Assembly (NCBI GenBank): GCA_031285105.1
Contig: JAITWV010000253.1
Location: forward strand, 1-12,869
DNA from: Streptococcaceae bacterium
GTDB lineage: Bacteria; Bacillota; Bacilli; Lactobacillales; Streptococcaceae
Direction of reading: 5' to 3'
Length of the DNA: 12,869 nt
A program made the translations under genes and the position numbers. The stretch's first letter is position 1. Every line of letters begins with the position of its first letter. The notes beneath the pieces were generated by a model. The model worked only from the letters and a program-made list of their open reading frames with translations, searched no databases and was not told where the DNA came from. Positions 1 through 5,173 of the stretch are shown piece by piece.

Positions 1-452
1 ATGAATGTATCGCTTAATGACCTTTTGGGGTCTTCATCATTCAAAGTAAGGTCTTTTTCTTCAAGGTTTAATTCCTCAATGTCAAAATCAAACTCTTTCA
101 TATCAAAGTCCATTTCAAGTAATTGCTCTAACTCAATTGCAAGCATTTCTTCATTCCACGTTGCTTTTTCTGCTACTCGATTATCAGCCAGACGGAATGC
201 CTTTATTTGTGCAGGAGTTAGAGCATTCGCTTTAATAGTCGGAACTTCTTTCATATTGAGCTTTTTTGCACCCAAAATTCTTGTGTGTCCGCAAACTAGA
301 ACATCATCTTTATCAATGACGACAGGTACAAGAAAACCGAACTCCTTAATACTTGCTGCTACCAAGTCAATAGCTTCTTTGTTATCCCTTGGGTTATTGG
401 TGTATGGCATTAATTCATCAACTAATCTATATTCAATTTCATATTTATCCAT
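1..452 (-). CDS. ParB-like N-terminal domain protein, probable phage DNA methylase (3' end cut by window)
   Basis: About 150 residues are visible before the window edge. Residues 10-95 look like a ParB/Srx-type domain: an early YTNNPRDN segment, then IKEFGFLVPVVID, then CGHTRILGAKKL, which matches the ParB GHxR box. An acidic stretch (about 100-140) follows, ending in RSLSDTF at the edge. In phages of Bacillota this N-terminal domain is commonly fused to an adenine or cytosine-N4 DNA methyltransferase lying next to the terminase genes, so a modification role is likely, but no methylase motif (DPPY/NPPY type) lies inside the window. The ATG at 452 has AGGTGG (460-465) seven bases upstream. A terminator hairpin sits immediately before this ribosome binding site. 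The opposite-strand open frame here is a shadow. Confidence 0.8.
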   Translation of the reverse strand, partial: MDKYEIEYRLVDELMPYTNNPRDNKEAIDLVAASIKEFGFLVPVVIDKDDVLVCGHTRILGAKKLNMKEVPTIKANALTPAQIKAFRLADNRVAEKATWNEEMLAIELEQLLEMDFDMKEFDFDIEELNLEEKDLTLNDEDPKRSLSDTF

Positions 453-476
453 TATGCGACCACCTTTTTTCTTTTT

Positions 477-512
477 AAAAACACAAAAAGCCGAGCAATT
501 ATGCCCAGCTTT
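477..512 (-). terminator. intrinsic terminator in the leader of the ParB-like/methylase gene
   Basis: On the minus strand AAAGCTGGGCA pairs with TGCTCGGCTTT across a TAAT loop (487-512). The stem has eleven pairs, two of them G-T, and a T-rich tract (477-489) follows. It lies after the late regulator gene and after the phased-repeat promoter, but before the methylase ribosome binding site. It therefore ends the early transcript, or acts as a conditional barrier to downstream transcription. Confidence 0.75.
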
Positions 513-554
513 CGTTAAGGAGTTTCACTTCTTTGCCAACTTATCCACACTATC

Positions 555-598
555 ATTATAGCATTTAAAAGTGGCATGTTGTTGGCAAAAAAGTGGCA
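555..598 (-). promoter_or_regulatory. candidate activated late promoter: extended -10 with three phased TGCCA repeats
   Basis: On the minus strand TATAAT (560 down to 555) is preceded by TGC (563-561), a perfect extended -10. No good -35 hexamer lies 16-18 bases upstream. Instead TGCCA occurs three times, beginning at 598, 587 and 576, exactly 11 bp apart. The first and third are embedded in the longer repeat TGCCACTTTT. Such helically phased repeats in place of a -35 suggest activator binding. The predicted start is near 548, so the RNA would meet the terminator at 512-477 after roughly 40-70 nt. A 9-bp inverted repeat (TTTGCCAAC 532-540, GTTGGCAAA 581-589) flanks the -10. Confidence 0.65.
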
Positions 599-611
599 AA
601 TTGTTTCTTAT

Positions 612-1124
612 TTACACACAATTCAAATCTTCTAAGCTATCAATGCCGAATAGAAAAATAGATAAATCTTCGGTTGCTGTTTTGACTTCTTTGTAAATTA
701 CACTCTTGTCGAGATTATAAAGTTCTGCCAAAACTTCTGCACTTTGTTTATTGTCTGATACATAAAGCTTGTCAATAATTTCAAACCTGCGAGCTTCTGT
801 GTACCCGCTAATTTTGCAGTATTCCCCAAAACTCTGGTACACAACGTCAAAATATTTCAGCATTTTATTAGTCTTGGCTTTATACTTCATCAAGGTGTTT
901 AGATCTAACAGTTCGCTATCATAAGTCATTTCGTTATATTCTTCTAATGCGTCAATGTTTTGTTCGCAATGCTTTTTCAACATACGATATTTTTTAAGCA
1001 GCAGGTTGGTGTTTCGTAACCGCCAATCTTTACGCTCTTTTTTCTTCTCCGTGTTGCTTTTCTTTTCTTCCTTGCGTACAACTTTTGCAATTAATTCAAT
1101 TTGTTCTGCGGATAATGTTGTCAT
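612..1124 (-). CDS. sigma-region-4-like phage late transcription regulator (ArpU/RinA-like)
   Basis: 170 residues. Residues 15-40 are highly basic, a helical segment WRLRNTNLLLKKYRMLKKH spans about 34-52, and residues 115-165 resemble a sigma-70 region 4 helix-turn-helix (IIDKLY, then AEVLAELYNLDKSVIYKEVKTA), closing with FLFGID. Proteins of this size and shape stand at the end of early operons in phages of Bacillota and switch on packaging, structural and lysis genes (ArpU and RinA types); the exact family is not certain. The gene is the last of the early operon and lies directly upstream of a promoter with phased repeats, its most obvious target. The ATG at 1124 follows an AGGGGG site. An alternative is a general HTH protein with no late-gene role. 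Confidence 0.7.
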   Translation of the reverse strand: MTTLSAEQIELIAKVVRKEEKKSNTEKKKERKDWRLRNTNLLLKKYRMLKKHCEQNIDALEEYNEMTYDSELLDLNTLMKYKAKTNKMLKYFDVVYQSFGEYCKISGYTEARRFEIIDKLYVSDNKQSAEVLAELYNLDKSVIYKEVKTATEDLSIFLFGIDSLEDLNCV

Positions 1125-1137
1125 AAAATGCCCCCTA

Positions 1138-1269
1138 TTAAACTACTAATTTTTTAATGTACCAAACCCTAGTATCAAGTTTCTTTTTCTCCATTGCTTG
1201 TTTTGCTAAATACTTTGATTCGTATGCAAAACGTGGGTACTTACTATCCCAACTATAAATGCCCCACAT
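1138..1269 (-). CDS. small aromatic-rich protein of unknown function (43 aa)
   Basis: The frame opens at ATG 1269 and gives a 43-residue protein beginning MWGIYSWDSKYPRFAYES and ending in VWYIKKLVV. It has three tryptophans, five tyrosines and a basic middle (EKKKLD). I do not recognise the family. A purine-rich GAGAAGGT lies about 7-10 bases upstream of the start. The start overlaps the end of the preceding lysine-rich gene by 17 nt, and the next gene begins 13 nt after the stop, so it sits tightly inside the operon. Reality is supported by packing and by the ribosome binding site rather than by homology. Confidence 0.6.
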   Translation of the reverse strand: MWGIYSWDSKYPRFAYESKYLAKQAMEKKKLDTRVWYIKKLVV

Positions 1270-1366
1270 TCTTATTGACCTTCTCTTTCTTAGCTGTGCC
1301 GTTTTCCTCGGCTTTTTGTTGTAATCTGCGTTTTTTCTTTTTAATTTTTGATTTTGTTTTACCCAT
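1253..1366 (-). CDS. very basic 37-residue protein of unknown function
   Basis: The start is set at ATG 1366 because GGAGG lies nine bases upstream; the open frame extends further but without a ribosome binding site. The peptide MGKTKSKIKKKKRRLQQK... has 12 lysines and 2 arginines against 3 glutamates in 37 residues, a net charge near +11. Such composition suggests nucleic-acid contact or a disordered tail, but no family is recognised. Its end overlaps the next gene by 17 nt, and it begins 16 nt after the membrane-protein gene at 1383. Confidence 0.55.
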   Translation of the reverse strand: MGKTKSKIKKKKRRLQQKAEENGTAKKEKVNKNVGHL

Positions 1367-1382
1367 TACTAGAATCCTCCAG

Positions 1383-1658
1383 TTAAAAATCGTTCCAATC
1401 GCCTTTTGATATATCATTGTCAAAATCTTCTTTGACTTCTTTGTATCTAATGAATTTAAAATCATTATACTTATTGTTTATTTTTGAAAGTGCATCTCCA
1501 ATATTCCTACCAGATACGACCACTCTATTCGTGTATTCACTCATTAGCCGATACTCATACTCAACAAAGTAATATTTACGTTTTTTGCTTACACTGAGGT
1601 TAATTAAAGCAATCGCTATAGATGAAACACTTAAACAAACTATGATGATATTAATCAT
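1383..1658 (-). CDS. small single-pass membrane protein of unknown function (91 aa)
   Basis: Residues 2-23 form a hydrophobic segment (INIIIVCLSVSSIAIALINL) followed by SKKRK, so the protein is probably an N-terminally anchored membrane protein with a roughly 65-residue cytoplasmic domain under the positive-inside rule. The soluble part (VEYEYRLMSEYTN, SGRNIGDALSKINNKY) is not recognised. The ATG overlaps the stop of the upstream gene as TAATG, indicating translational coupling; no ribosome binding site stands at normal distance, the nearest GGAGGA being about 20 bases upstream. Small membrane proteins in this part of phage genomes sometimes act in superinfection exclusion, but nothing here proves that. 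Confidence 0.7.
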   Translation of the reverse strand: MINIIIVCLSVSSIAIALINLSVSKKRKYYFVEYEYRLMSEYTNRVVVSGRNIGDALSKINNKYNDFKFIRYKEVKEDFDNDISKGDWNDF

Positions 1659-1915
1659 TATATTAATAATTCGCCGTCCTCCAAAAATTTTTCTAACTTA
1701 TTCTTATTGATTCTAAGTTGATTAGTTGACATTGTTACTCCTATTTCATCAATAACAAAATCACGCATGATTTGTTTTACTTCATTAATTTCAAAATACT
1801 CAACTATATCGTATTTTCCTTTCATGAGTTCCGCAGTTTGTTTATTTGTAGTTATTATTTCTCCATGTTCAATTAAAACATGATAGTTTATTTCATAATC
1901 CTTTAATTTTTTCAT
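1658..1915 (-). CDS. hypothetical phage protein (85 aa)
   Basis: The protein is 85 residues, starts MKKLKDYEINYHVLIEHG and ends KLEKFLEDGELLI. It alternates charged and hydrophobic residues as expected for a small alpha/beta fold; there is no membrane segment or known motif. Its ATG overlaps the previous stop as ATGA (1912-1915), and its own stop overlaps the next ATG as TAATG, so it is a middle link in a coupled chain of five genes (1383-2644). Function unknown. Confidence 0.7.
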   Translation of the reverse strand: MKKLKDYEINYHVLIEHGEIITTNKQTAELMKGKYDIVEYFEINEVKQIMRDFVIDEIGVTMSTNQLRINKNKLEKFLEDGELLI

Positions 1916-2163
1916 TCAAAACTGCTCCAATCTGTAAAATCGATATCTTCAAAAATATCCGTCAAATCAAGGAATACAAGAGTTGTTTGTAAGCTTGCTC
2001 GCACATCATTTTCTGTTTCAAAAATATGAGGGAATGTTTGTACAAACTCACCCAAATTGTGATAGTAAAACCAAGCACCGAAAATTTTTTCATCTTCATC
2101 AATAAAATGATACTCAAATGCGTATTCTTCCAATGCTTTGTATAGCTTTAAATCTTCGCTCAC
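1912..2163 (-). CDS. strongly acidic hypothetical protein (83 aa, GTG start)
   Basis: The protein has 20 Asp/Glu against 4 Lys/Arg in 83 residues, a net charge near -16, with acidic clusters IDEDEK and IFEDIDFTDW and many aromatics. It starts at GTG 2163, preceded by GGAGGTG at five to six bases, and this GTG overlaps the upstream stop (GTGA). No domain is recognised. Strong acidity in a small phage early protein is a feature of DNA-mimic anti-restriction and anti-CRISPR proteins, but composition alone does not assign that role. It could equally be an ordinary acidic binding protein. Confidence 0.7.
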   Translation of the reverse strand: MSEDLKLYKALEEYAFEYHFIDEDEKIFGAWFYYHNLGEFVQTFPHIFETENDVRASLQTTLVFLDLTDIFEDIDFTDWSSFE

Positions 2164-2366
2164 TCGGACACCTCCACCACAAACGCAAGATAGCGTTCGT
2201 CTATTGCTTTGATTTCTTCTAGCGTGAATTTTTCGCCTTTAGAATTGATATAACTACCAACTCTAAGTTTAGACGAATTTTTTGTAAATTCTACACTTGT
2301 ATATTCATAATCATCGTGATCAATATACATACAAGGAAATTCAATATAATACAACTTCTTTCTCAT
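2160..2366 (-). CDS. hypothetical phage protein (68 aa)
   Basis: 68 residues starting MRKKLYYIEFPCMYIDHDDYEY and ending YLAFVVEVSE. The middle (KNSSKLRVGSYINSKGEKFT) looks like beta-hairpin sequence; no family is recognised. The ATG at 2366 overlaps the upstream stop as ATGA and is preceded by AGGTGG at five bases. It is part of the chain of overlapping genes at 1383-2644. Confidence 0.7.
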   Translation of the reverse strand: MRKKLYYIEFPCMYIDHDDYEYTSVEFTKNSSKLRVGSYINSKGEKFTLEEIKAIDERYLAFVVEVSE

Positions 2367-2644
2367 TCTTCCACCTCATAACCGATTTCCTTAAGAATAG
2401 CCTTTGCGTTTTCAAGTGCTTTTGGACTATCCCTATGTTTTGCACCAAATTCTAAACTTGATAATCCATCTTTAACTTCTTCAACACAAGTGCTGGTTTT
2501 ATAGATTACAAAATACACGTCATCTCCATTTACATAGATGTGGTATGAGAATCTAAATTCATCGCCAACACGCTTGGAAACTCCATATTCTCCTTGGTCA
2601 ACAAAACCTAACTGTAATAATTCTTCTTTTGTTTTAATTTTCAT
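2363..2644 (-). CDS. hypothetical phage protein (93 aa)
   Basis: 93 residues. The N-terminus is amphipathic (KIKTKEELLQLGFVDQG), the centre is likely a beta-sheet (FRFSYHIYVNGDDVYFVIYK), and a C-terminal helix follows (SPKALENAKAILKEIGYEVEE). This looks like a compact alpha/beta protein, but I do not recognise it. The ATG at 2644 follows AAGGAG at six bases. It begins 12 nt after the gene at 2657 and heads the five-gene coupled chain. Confidence 0.7.
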   Translation of the reverse strand: MKIKTKEELLQLGFVDQGEYGVSKRVGDEFRFSYHIYVNGDDVYFVIYKTSTCVEEVKDGLSSLEFGAKHRDSPKALENAKAILKEIGYEVEE

Positions 2645-2656
2645 GATTTCTCCTTA

Positions 2657-2986
2657 TTATGCGTAACCTTCTGTAACTGCGTATTTCTGCCAATCACTTC
2701 GTGGAGTGTAATTACCCGCTCGGTAGATTGCCCCTCTAAGTCCATGGTCTGTAAATACATACAACATGCCTAAATGTTCATTGTCTGGCATATATCGTTT
2801 ATAAATTTGATTAAGCGTCAATTCTCCGTCAAATTTATCATGTCCTAGTTTTATAGTTTCTTCATCGTGTTTAAAATCTGCTGGATTTGGTAATGGTATC
2901 AATACGCCCACTGAATTTTCTAAATAAATTTTTGTACAAGCATATTCCCCAAAACCTATGAGTGTTTCATTTATTTCTTTAGTCAT
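2657..2986 (-). CDS. hypothetical phage protein (109 aa)
   Basis: A soluble protein of 109 residues with IGFGEYACTKIYLEN near the N-terminus, an acidic/histidine centre (DFKHDEETIKLGHDKFDGE) and a glycine/aromatic-rich end (FTDHGLRGAIYRAGNY). There is no signal peptide, membrane segment or known motif. The ATG at 2986 has AAAGGAG six bases upstream. It lies 11 nt after the gene at 2998. Function unknown. Confidence 0.7.
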   Translation of the reverse strand: MTKEINETLIGFGEYACTKIYLENSVGVLIPLPNPADFKHDEETIKLGHDKFDGELTLNQIYKRYMPDNEHLGMLYVFTDHGLRGAIYRAGNYTPRSDWQKYAVTEGYA

Positions 2987-2997
2987 ACAATCTCCTT

Positions 2998-3234
2998 TTA
3001 ATCTAAAAACATACCTTTGTCTGCTAAATCTAAAACCAACAAGAATATATCTAACTCACTTACTTCCTCGCACTTGTTTCTATGTTGGTTAATAGCTGCT
3101 GTTATTATTTCAATTCCTGTACTTTTTGGCATAATGTTTGGATAGTATAGCTTTGCCTGTTCTGTTACCCACTCAACCTCGAATAGCGACCATGCAAAAT
3201 TATTCTCGTCCAATGCAATATACTGCTCTTTCAT
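2998..3234 (-). CDS. hypothetical phage protein (78 aa)
   Basis: 78 residues, mostly predicted helical, with a hydrophobic C-terminal stretch LDIFLLVLDLADKGMF that is too broken by acids to be a convincing membrane helix. The ATG at 3234 overlaps the upstream stop as ATGA, and the only purine-rich site (AAAGGTAG) is about 13 bases away, so translation is probably coupled to the gene at 3231-3401. No family recognised. Confidence 0.65.
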   Translation of the reverse strand: MKEQYIALDENNFAWSLFEVEWVTEQAKLYYPNIMPKSTGIEIITAAINQHRNKCEEVSELDIFLLVLDLADKGMFLD

Positions 3235-3401
3235 CTATGACGTACTACCTTTCTAGTTAGTGGTACAATGAACCAATCATCTTTTCTAACAAGTCTGCTA
3301 CCAAGTGCTGGGTGTTCAACTGAGAATGTATTTTGATACACGCCGATAACACGACATTCAGCACCCTCAATCATAATTAGATCATGTTCTTTAATTTTCA
3401 T
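3231..3401 (-). CDS. small basic protein, possible beta-barrel (56 aa)
   Basis: The ATG at 3401 opens a 56-residue frame beginning MKIKEHDLIMIEGAECRVIG, with AAGGAG ten bases upstream. Short strands separated by turns (DLIMIEGAECRVIGVY, TFSVEHP, DDWFIVPL) suggest a small SH3-like barrel, and the end is basic (TRKVVRHR). That fold is my inference, and no family is recognised. It overlaps the end of the zinc-ribbon gene by 11 nt, and its stop overlaps the next start as ATGA. Tight overlaps at both ends support it as real. Confidence 0.65.
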   Translation of the reverse strand: MKIKEHDLIMIEGAECRVIGVYQNTFSVEHPALGSRLVRKDDWFIVPLTRKVVRHR

Positions 3402-3642
3402 CAGAGCCTAACTCCTTTTTGAACATTTCAGCAAACTTTTTTTGAAGCTTAATTACCGTTTGACTTTCATGATAACCGCATTGAGTTCGGATAAAATCAA
3501 ACATAAAATCATCAAATTCAATTATTTTATTTTCAAAGTCAATTTTTTGATTTCTCATTTTTAAATTCAAGTCTTGCTTACGAAAGCAAGGCAAGCATAT
3601 CATATAGTCATCATGTTTATTGCAGTGCACACAATTACTCAT
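3391..3642 (-). CDS. small zinc-ribbon protein (83 aa)
   Basis: The start is ATG 3642, chosen because AAAAAGGAG lies eight bases upstream; longer forms of the frame have no ribosome binding site and would run into the hairpin at 3660-3698. Residues 4-19 contain CVHC and, eight residues after it, CLPC, a CxxC-x8-CxxC pattern able to bind zinc. The rest is charged and helical (KIDFENKIIEFDDF, VIKLQKKFAEMFKKEL). Such zinc-ribbon miniproteins in phages may bind nucleic acid or host RNA polymerase; this one cannot be assigned. It is the first gene after the operon-internal terminator, so its expression may depend on readthrough. Confidence 0.7.
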   Translation of the reverse strand: MSNCVHCNKHDDYMICLPCFRKQDLNLKMRNQKIDFENKIIEFDDFMFDFIRTQCGYHESQTVIKLQKKFAEMFKKELGSDEN

Positions 3643-3659
3643 TTTTTTGCTCCTTTTTA

Positions 3660-3698
3660 AAAATCGAGGCTTATACACTTATTTCTCATATAAGCCCC
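3660..3698 (-). terminator. intrinsic-terminator-like hairpin inside the early operon
   Basis: On the minus strand GGGGCTTATA (3698-3689) pairs with TATAAGCCTC (3675-3666) around a 13-nt loop, giving ten pairs with one G-T. GATTTTT (3665-3660 and beyond) follows at once. It falls between the membrane/coiled-coil gene and the ribosome binding site of the zinc-ribbon gene, splitting the replication module from the small-gene block. No clear promoter is visible after it, so it is probably a partial terminator or attenuator. Confidence 0.65.
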
Positions 3699-3725
3699 AT
3701 TCAGCGTCTTTAGTTGCGAATAGTA

Positions 3726-4061
3726 TTATTTATCCTCTTTCTTTTTTGACGCTATTTTTGATTTTGATTTCGGCGTTTCTTGTGCCGATTTCATTCTATT
3801 CAAGCGGTCATCTTCTTCTTGCATGAATTTTGCGTACTTTGCTTTTTTATAATCATCTTGCAAACCTTGATAACTTATACTGTATGTTCGCAGTTGCCCT
3901 TGTAAATGCTCGTTGCTATATAACAATTCAACGTTTGTGCGATTTAAAATGTCATTCCGCTTACAAAGCAACGCATTTTTTCGCGTAAGTAAAATCATTG
4001 CTAGTAAGCTAATACACATAATAACTGTTAGTGATACTAAGATAATTGTGCTTTCTGTCAT
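3726..4061 (-). CDS. single-pass membrane protein with coiled-coil tail (111 aa)
   Basis: Residues 5-25 form one membrane helix (TIILVSLTVIMCISLLAMILL) followed by TRK, placing the rest in the cytoplasm by the positive-inside rule. Residues 30-90 are helical and charged (CKRNDILNRTNVELLYSNEH, YKKAKYAKFMQEEDDRLNRM), a likely coiled coil. The last 15 residues are a lysine/serine tail. The ATG overlaps the RusA stop as ATGA and has GGAG eight bases upstream. No holin signature (two or more membrane helices with a dual start) is seen. Membrane anchoring of replication and superinfection exclusion are both possible; neither is shown. Confidence 0.7.
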   Translation of the reverse strand: MTESTIILVSLTVIMCISLLAMILLTRKNALLCKRNDILNRTNVELLYSNEHLQGQLRTYSISYQGLQDDYKKAKYAKFMQEEDDRLNRMKSAQETPKSKSKIASKKKEDK

Positions 4062-4453
4062 GTTAATTTCTCCGTTTCTAATTCAATTTTGTATGCCTTA
4101 CTTCCGCTCAGCCCACCATACTCAAAGCTCATTGACTTGATAACTTCGTAATTATCGTCCGTCCATAACTGTGCGTCCGTCATGCCGTCAATTAATGCCT
4201 TAACAGTCGGGTACAAATTAGGTGGATCTAATCTTCTTCGTGTTGGGCTGTAAATAGTAACTTTCACTTTGCAGGGCTTGTCCTTGTCATAAAGCGGTAA
4301 GGTAGTTGTATCAAGTTTATTTTCTACAACCATTTTTGCTTTATCTCTTAAAGCCTTTGTCATTTTTGCTTTCTGCTGGAAGTGCAAGCGGTCGTTGCTG
4401 TTTATCAATTCTCGCTTTTGTTTGGTACGATATAGTTCAAAAATAAATTTCAT
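4058..4453 (-). CDS. rusA: RusA-family Holliday junction resolvase
   Basis: 131 residues, the usual RusA length. RusA enzymes act as dimers that cut four-way DNA junctions formed in phage recombination and replication, using metal held by conserved aspartates. The signature runs from about 72: RRRLDPPNLYPTVKALIDG then WTDD. Asp76 and Asp99/100 fit the catalytic residues; a proline stands near where E. coli RusA has its second Asp, a change that as I recall also occurs in other phage RusA-like proteins. The ATG at 4453 has AAGGAG seven bases upstream. Placement after the helicase and two small genes, at the end of the replication module, is typical. Confidence 0.88.
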   Translation of the reverse strand: MKFIFELYRTKQKRELINSNDRLHFQQKAKMTKALRDKAKMVVENKLDTTTLPLYDKDKPCKVKVTIYSPTRRRLDPPNLYPTVKALIDGMTDAQLWTDDNYEVIKSMSFEYGGLSGSKAYKIELETEKLT

Positions 4454-4472
4454 GTTTTAACTCCTTAACTGC

Positions 4473-4781
4473 TTACCAAGAAATCTTGAGCATTCCTTCG
4501 CCGTTTCGATATTCATTTCCAGTACTTGACCAATATGTTTCAAGGACATATCCTAAATTTCCAAGGGTAGATTCAACATCACCAGTTGCTTTTATCCCCC
4601 AATCTTCTTCACTAAATTCGCTCAGCACTTGTCCTTGATACCATTTTTCAGTCAGAGGGATAAGTACAATTTTTTGCTCTTTCGCAACTCCTCTAATTTC
4701 TTTTTCGATATAGTCAAGCATTTTTTCTACTAACTTGCCTCGTTGGTTGTAAAGTTCTCCTGCTTCTTTTGCACTAATCAT
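4473..4781 (-). CDS. hypothetical phage protein (102 aa)
   Basis: 102 residues: an N-terminal helix (ISAKEAGELYNQRGKLVEKMLDYI), a central strand (KIVLIPL) and a C-terminal aromatic/glycine-rich beta region (NLGYVLETYWSSTGNEYRNGEG). No known motif or membrane segment. The start at ATG 4781 is preceded by AGGAGG at eight to nine bases. It lies between the gene after DnaB and RusA, so a replication or recombination accessory role is possible but unproven. Confidence 0.65.
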   Translation of the reverse strand: MISAKEAGELYNQRGKLVEKMLDYIEKEIRGVAKEQKIVLIPLTEKWYQGQVLSEFSEEDWGIKATGDVESTLGNLGYVLETYWSSTGNEYRNGEGMLKISW

Positions 4782-4793
4782 TCCATAATCCTC

Positions 4794-5165
4794 CTAAAAC
4801 CTCGCTTGATACTCGCTTTCCTGATTTTCATATCTGAGTATCTGCTCAATTATTCCGTAGTTGTCATAGGCTACTTGCCTTGCTTTTTCCATTTGTGCAA
4901 TAATAAGCCCGAATTTAAGGTACTCACTTCGCTGCAATGCGTTATCCCTCAACTCCATGTAAAGCTTAGCGTCTGCTTTGTAATTTGGATTGTTGCGGAT
5001 AATCCTTTTGCTAATGTTATCCCTTGCTAGTGCTAAATGTTCGCATTGCACAACGCCCCAAGAGTAGACATAGCTGTATTCTTTCATTGCTTCTTCAAAT
5101 TGCTTTATTGTTAAAAGGCTACTTGTTTGCTCCTTTGTAAAATACTGCTCTGCTTGTTGCGTCAT
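4794..5165 (-). CDS. hypothetical helical protein following the helicase (123 aa)
   Basis: 123 residues, predicted mostly helical and without known motifs; blocks include IKQFEEAMKEYSYVYSWGVV, YKADAKLYMELRDNALQRSE and IIAQMEKARQVAYDNYGII. It starts at ATG 5165 behind AGGAGG and is eight nt from the helicase stop. Because phage helicases often need a loader encoded nearby, this gene is worth comparing with loader families, but there is no Walker motif and nothing in the sequence identifies it as one. Confidence 0.65.
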   Translation of the reverse strand: MTQQAEQYFTKEQTSSLLTIKQFEEAMKEYSYVYSWGVVQCEHLALARDNISKRIIRNNPNYKADAKLYMELRDNALQRSEYLKFGLIIAQMEKARQVAYDNYGIIEQILRYENQESEYQARF

Positions 5166-5173
5166 AAGCCCTC

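Noticed and set aside
508..557. Possible 13-codon leader peptide between promoter and terminator
   Set aside because: Its ATG overlaps the -10 and so precedes the predicted start of transcription, and there is no ribosome binding site.
1..561. Long plus-strand open frame at the left edge
   Set aside because: It is serine-rich nonsense lying opposite the ParB-like gene, which has a clear domain and ribosome binding site on the minus strand.
3726..4061. Holin
   Set aside because: Only one membrane helix, long charged coiled-coil tail, and position in the replication region rather than beside an endolysin.
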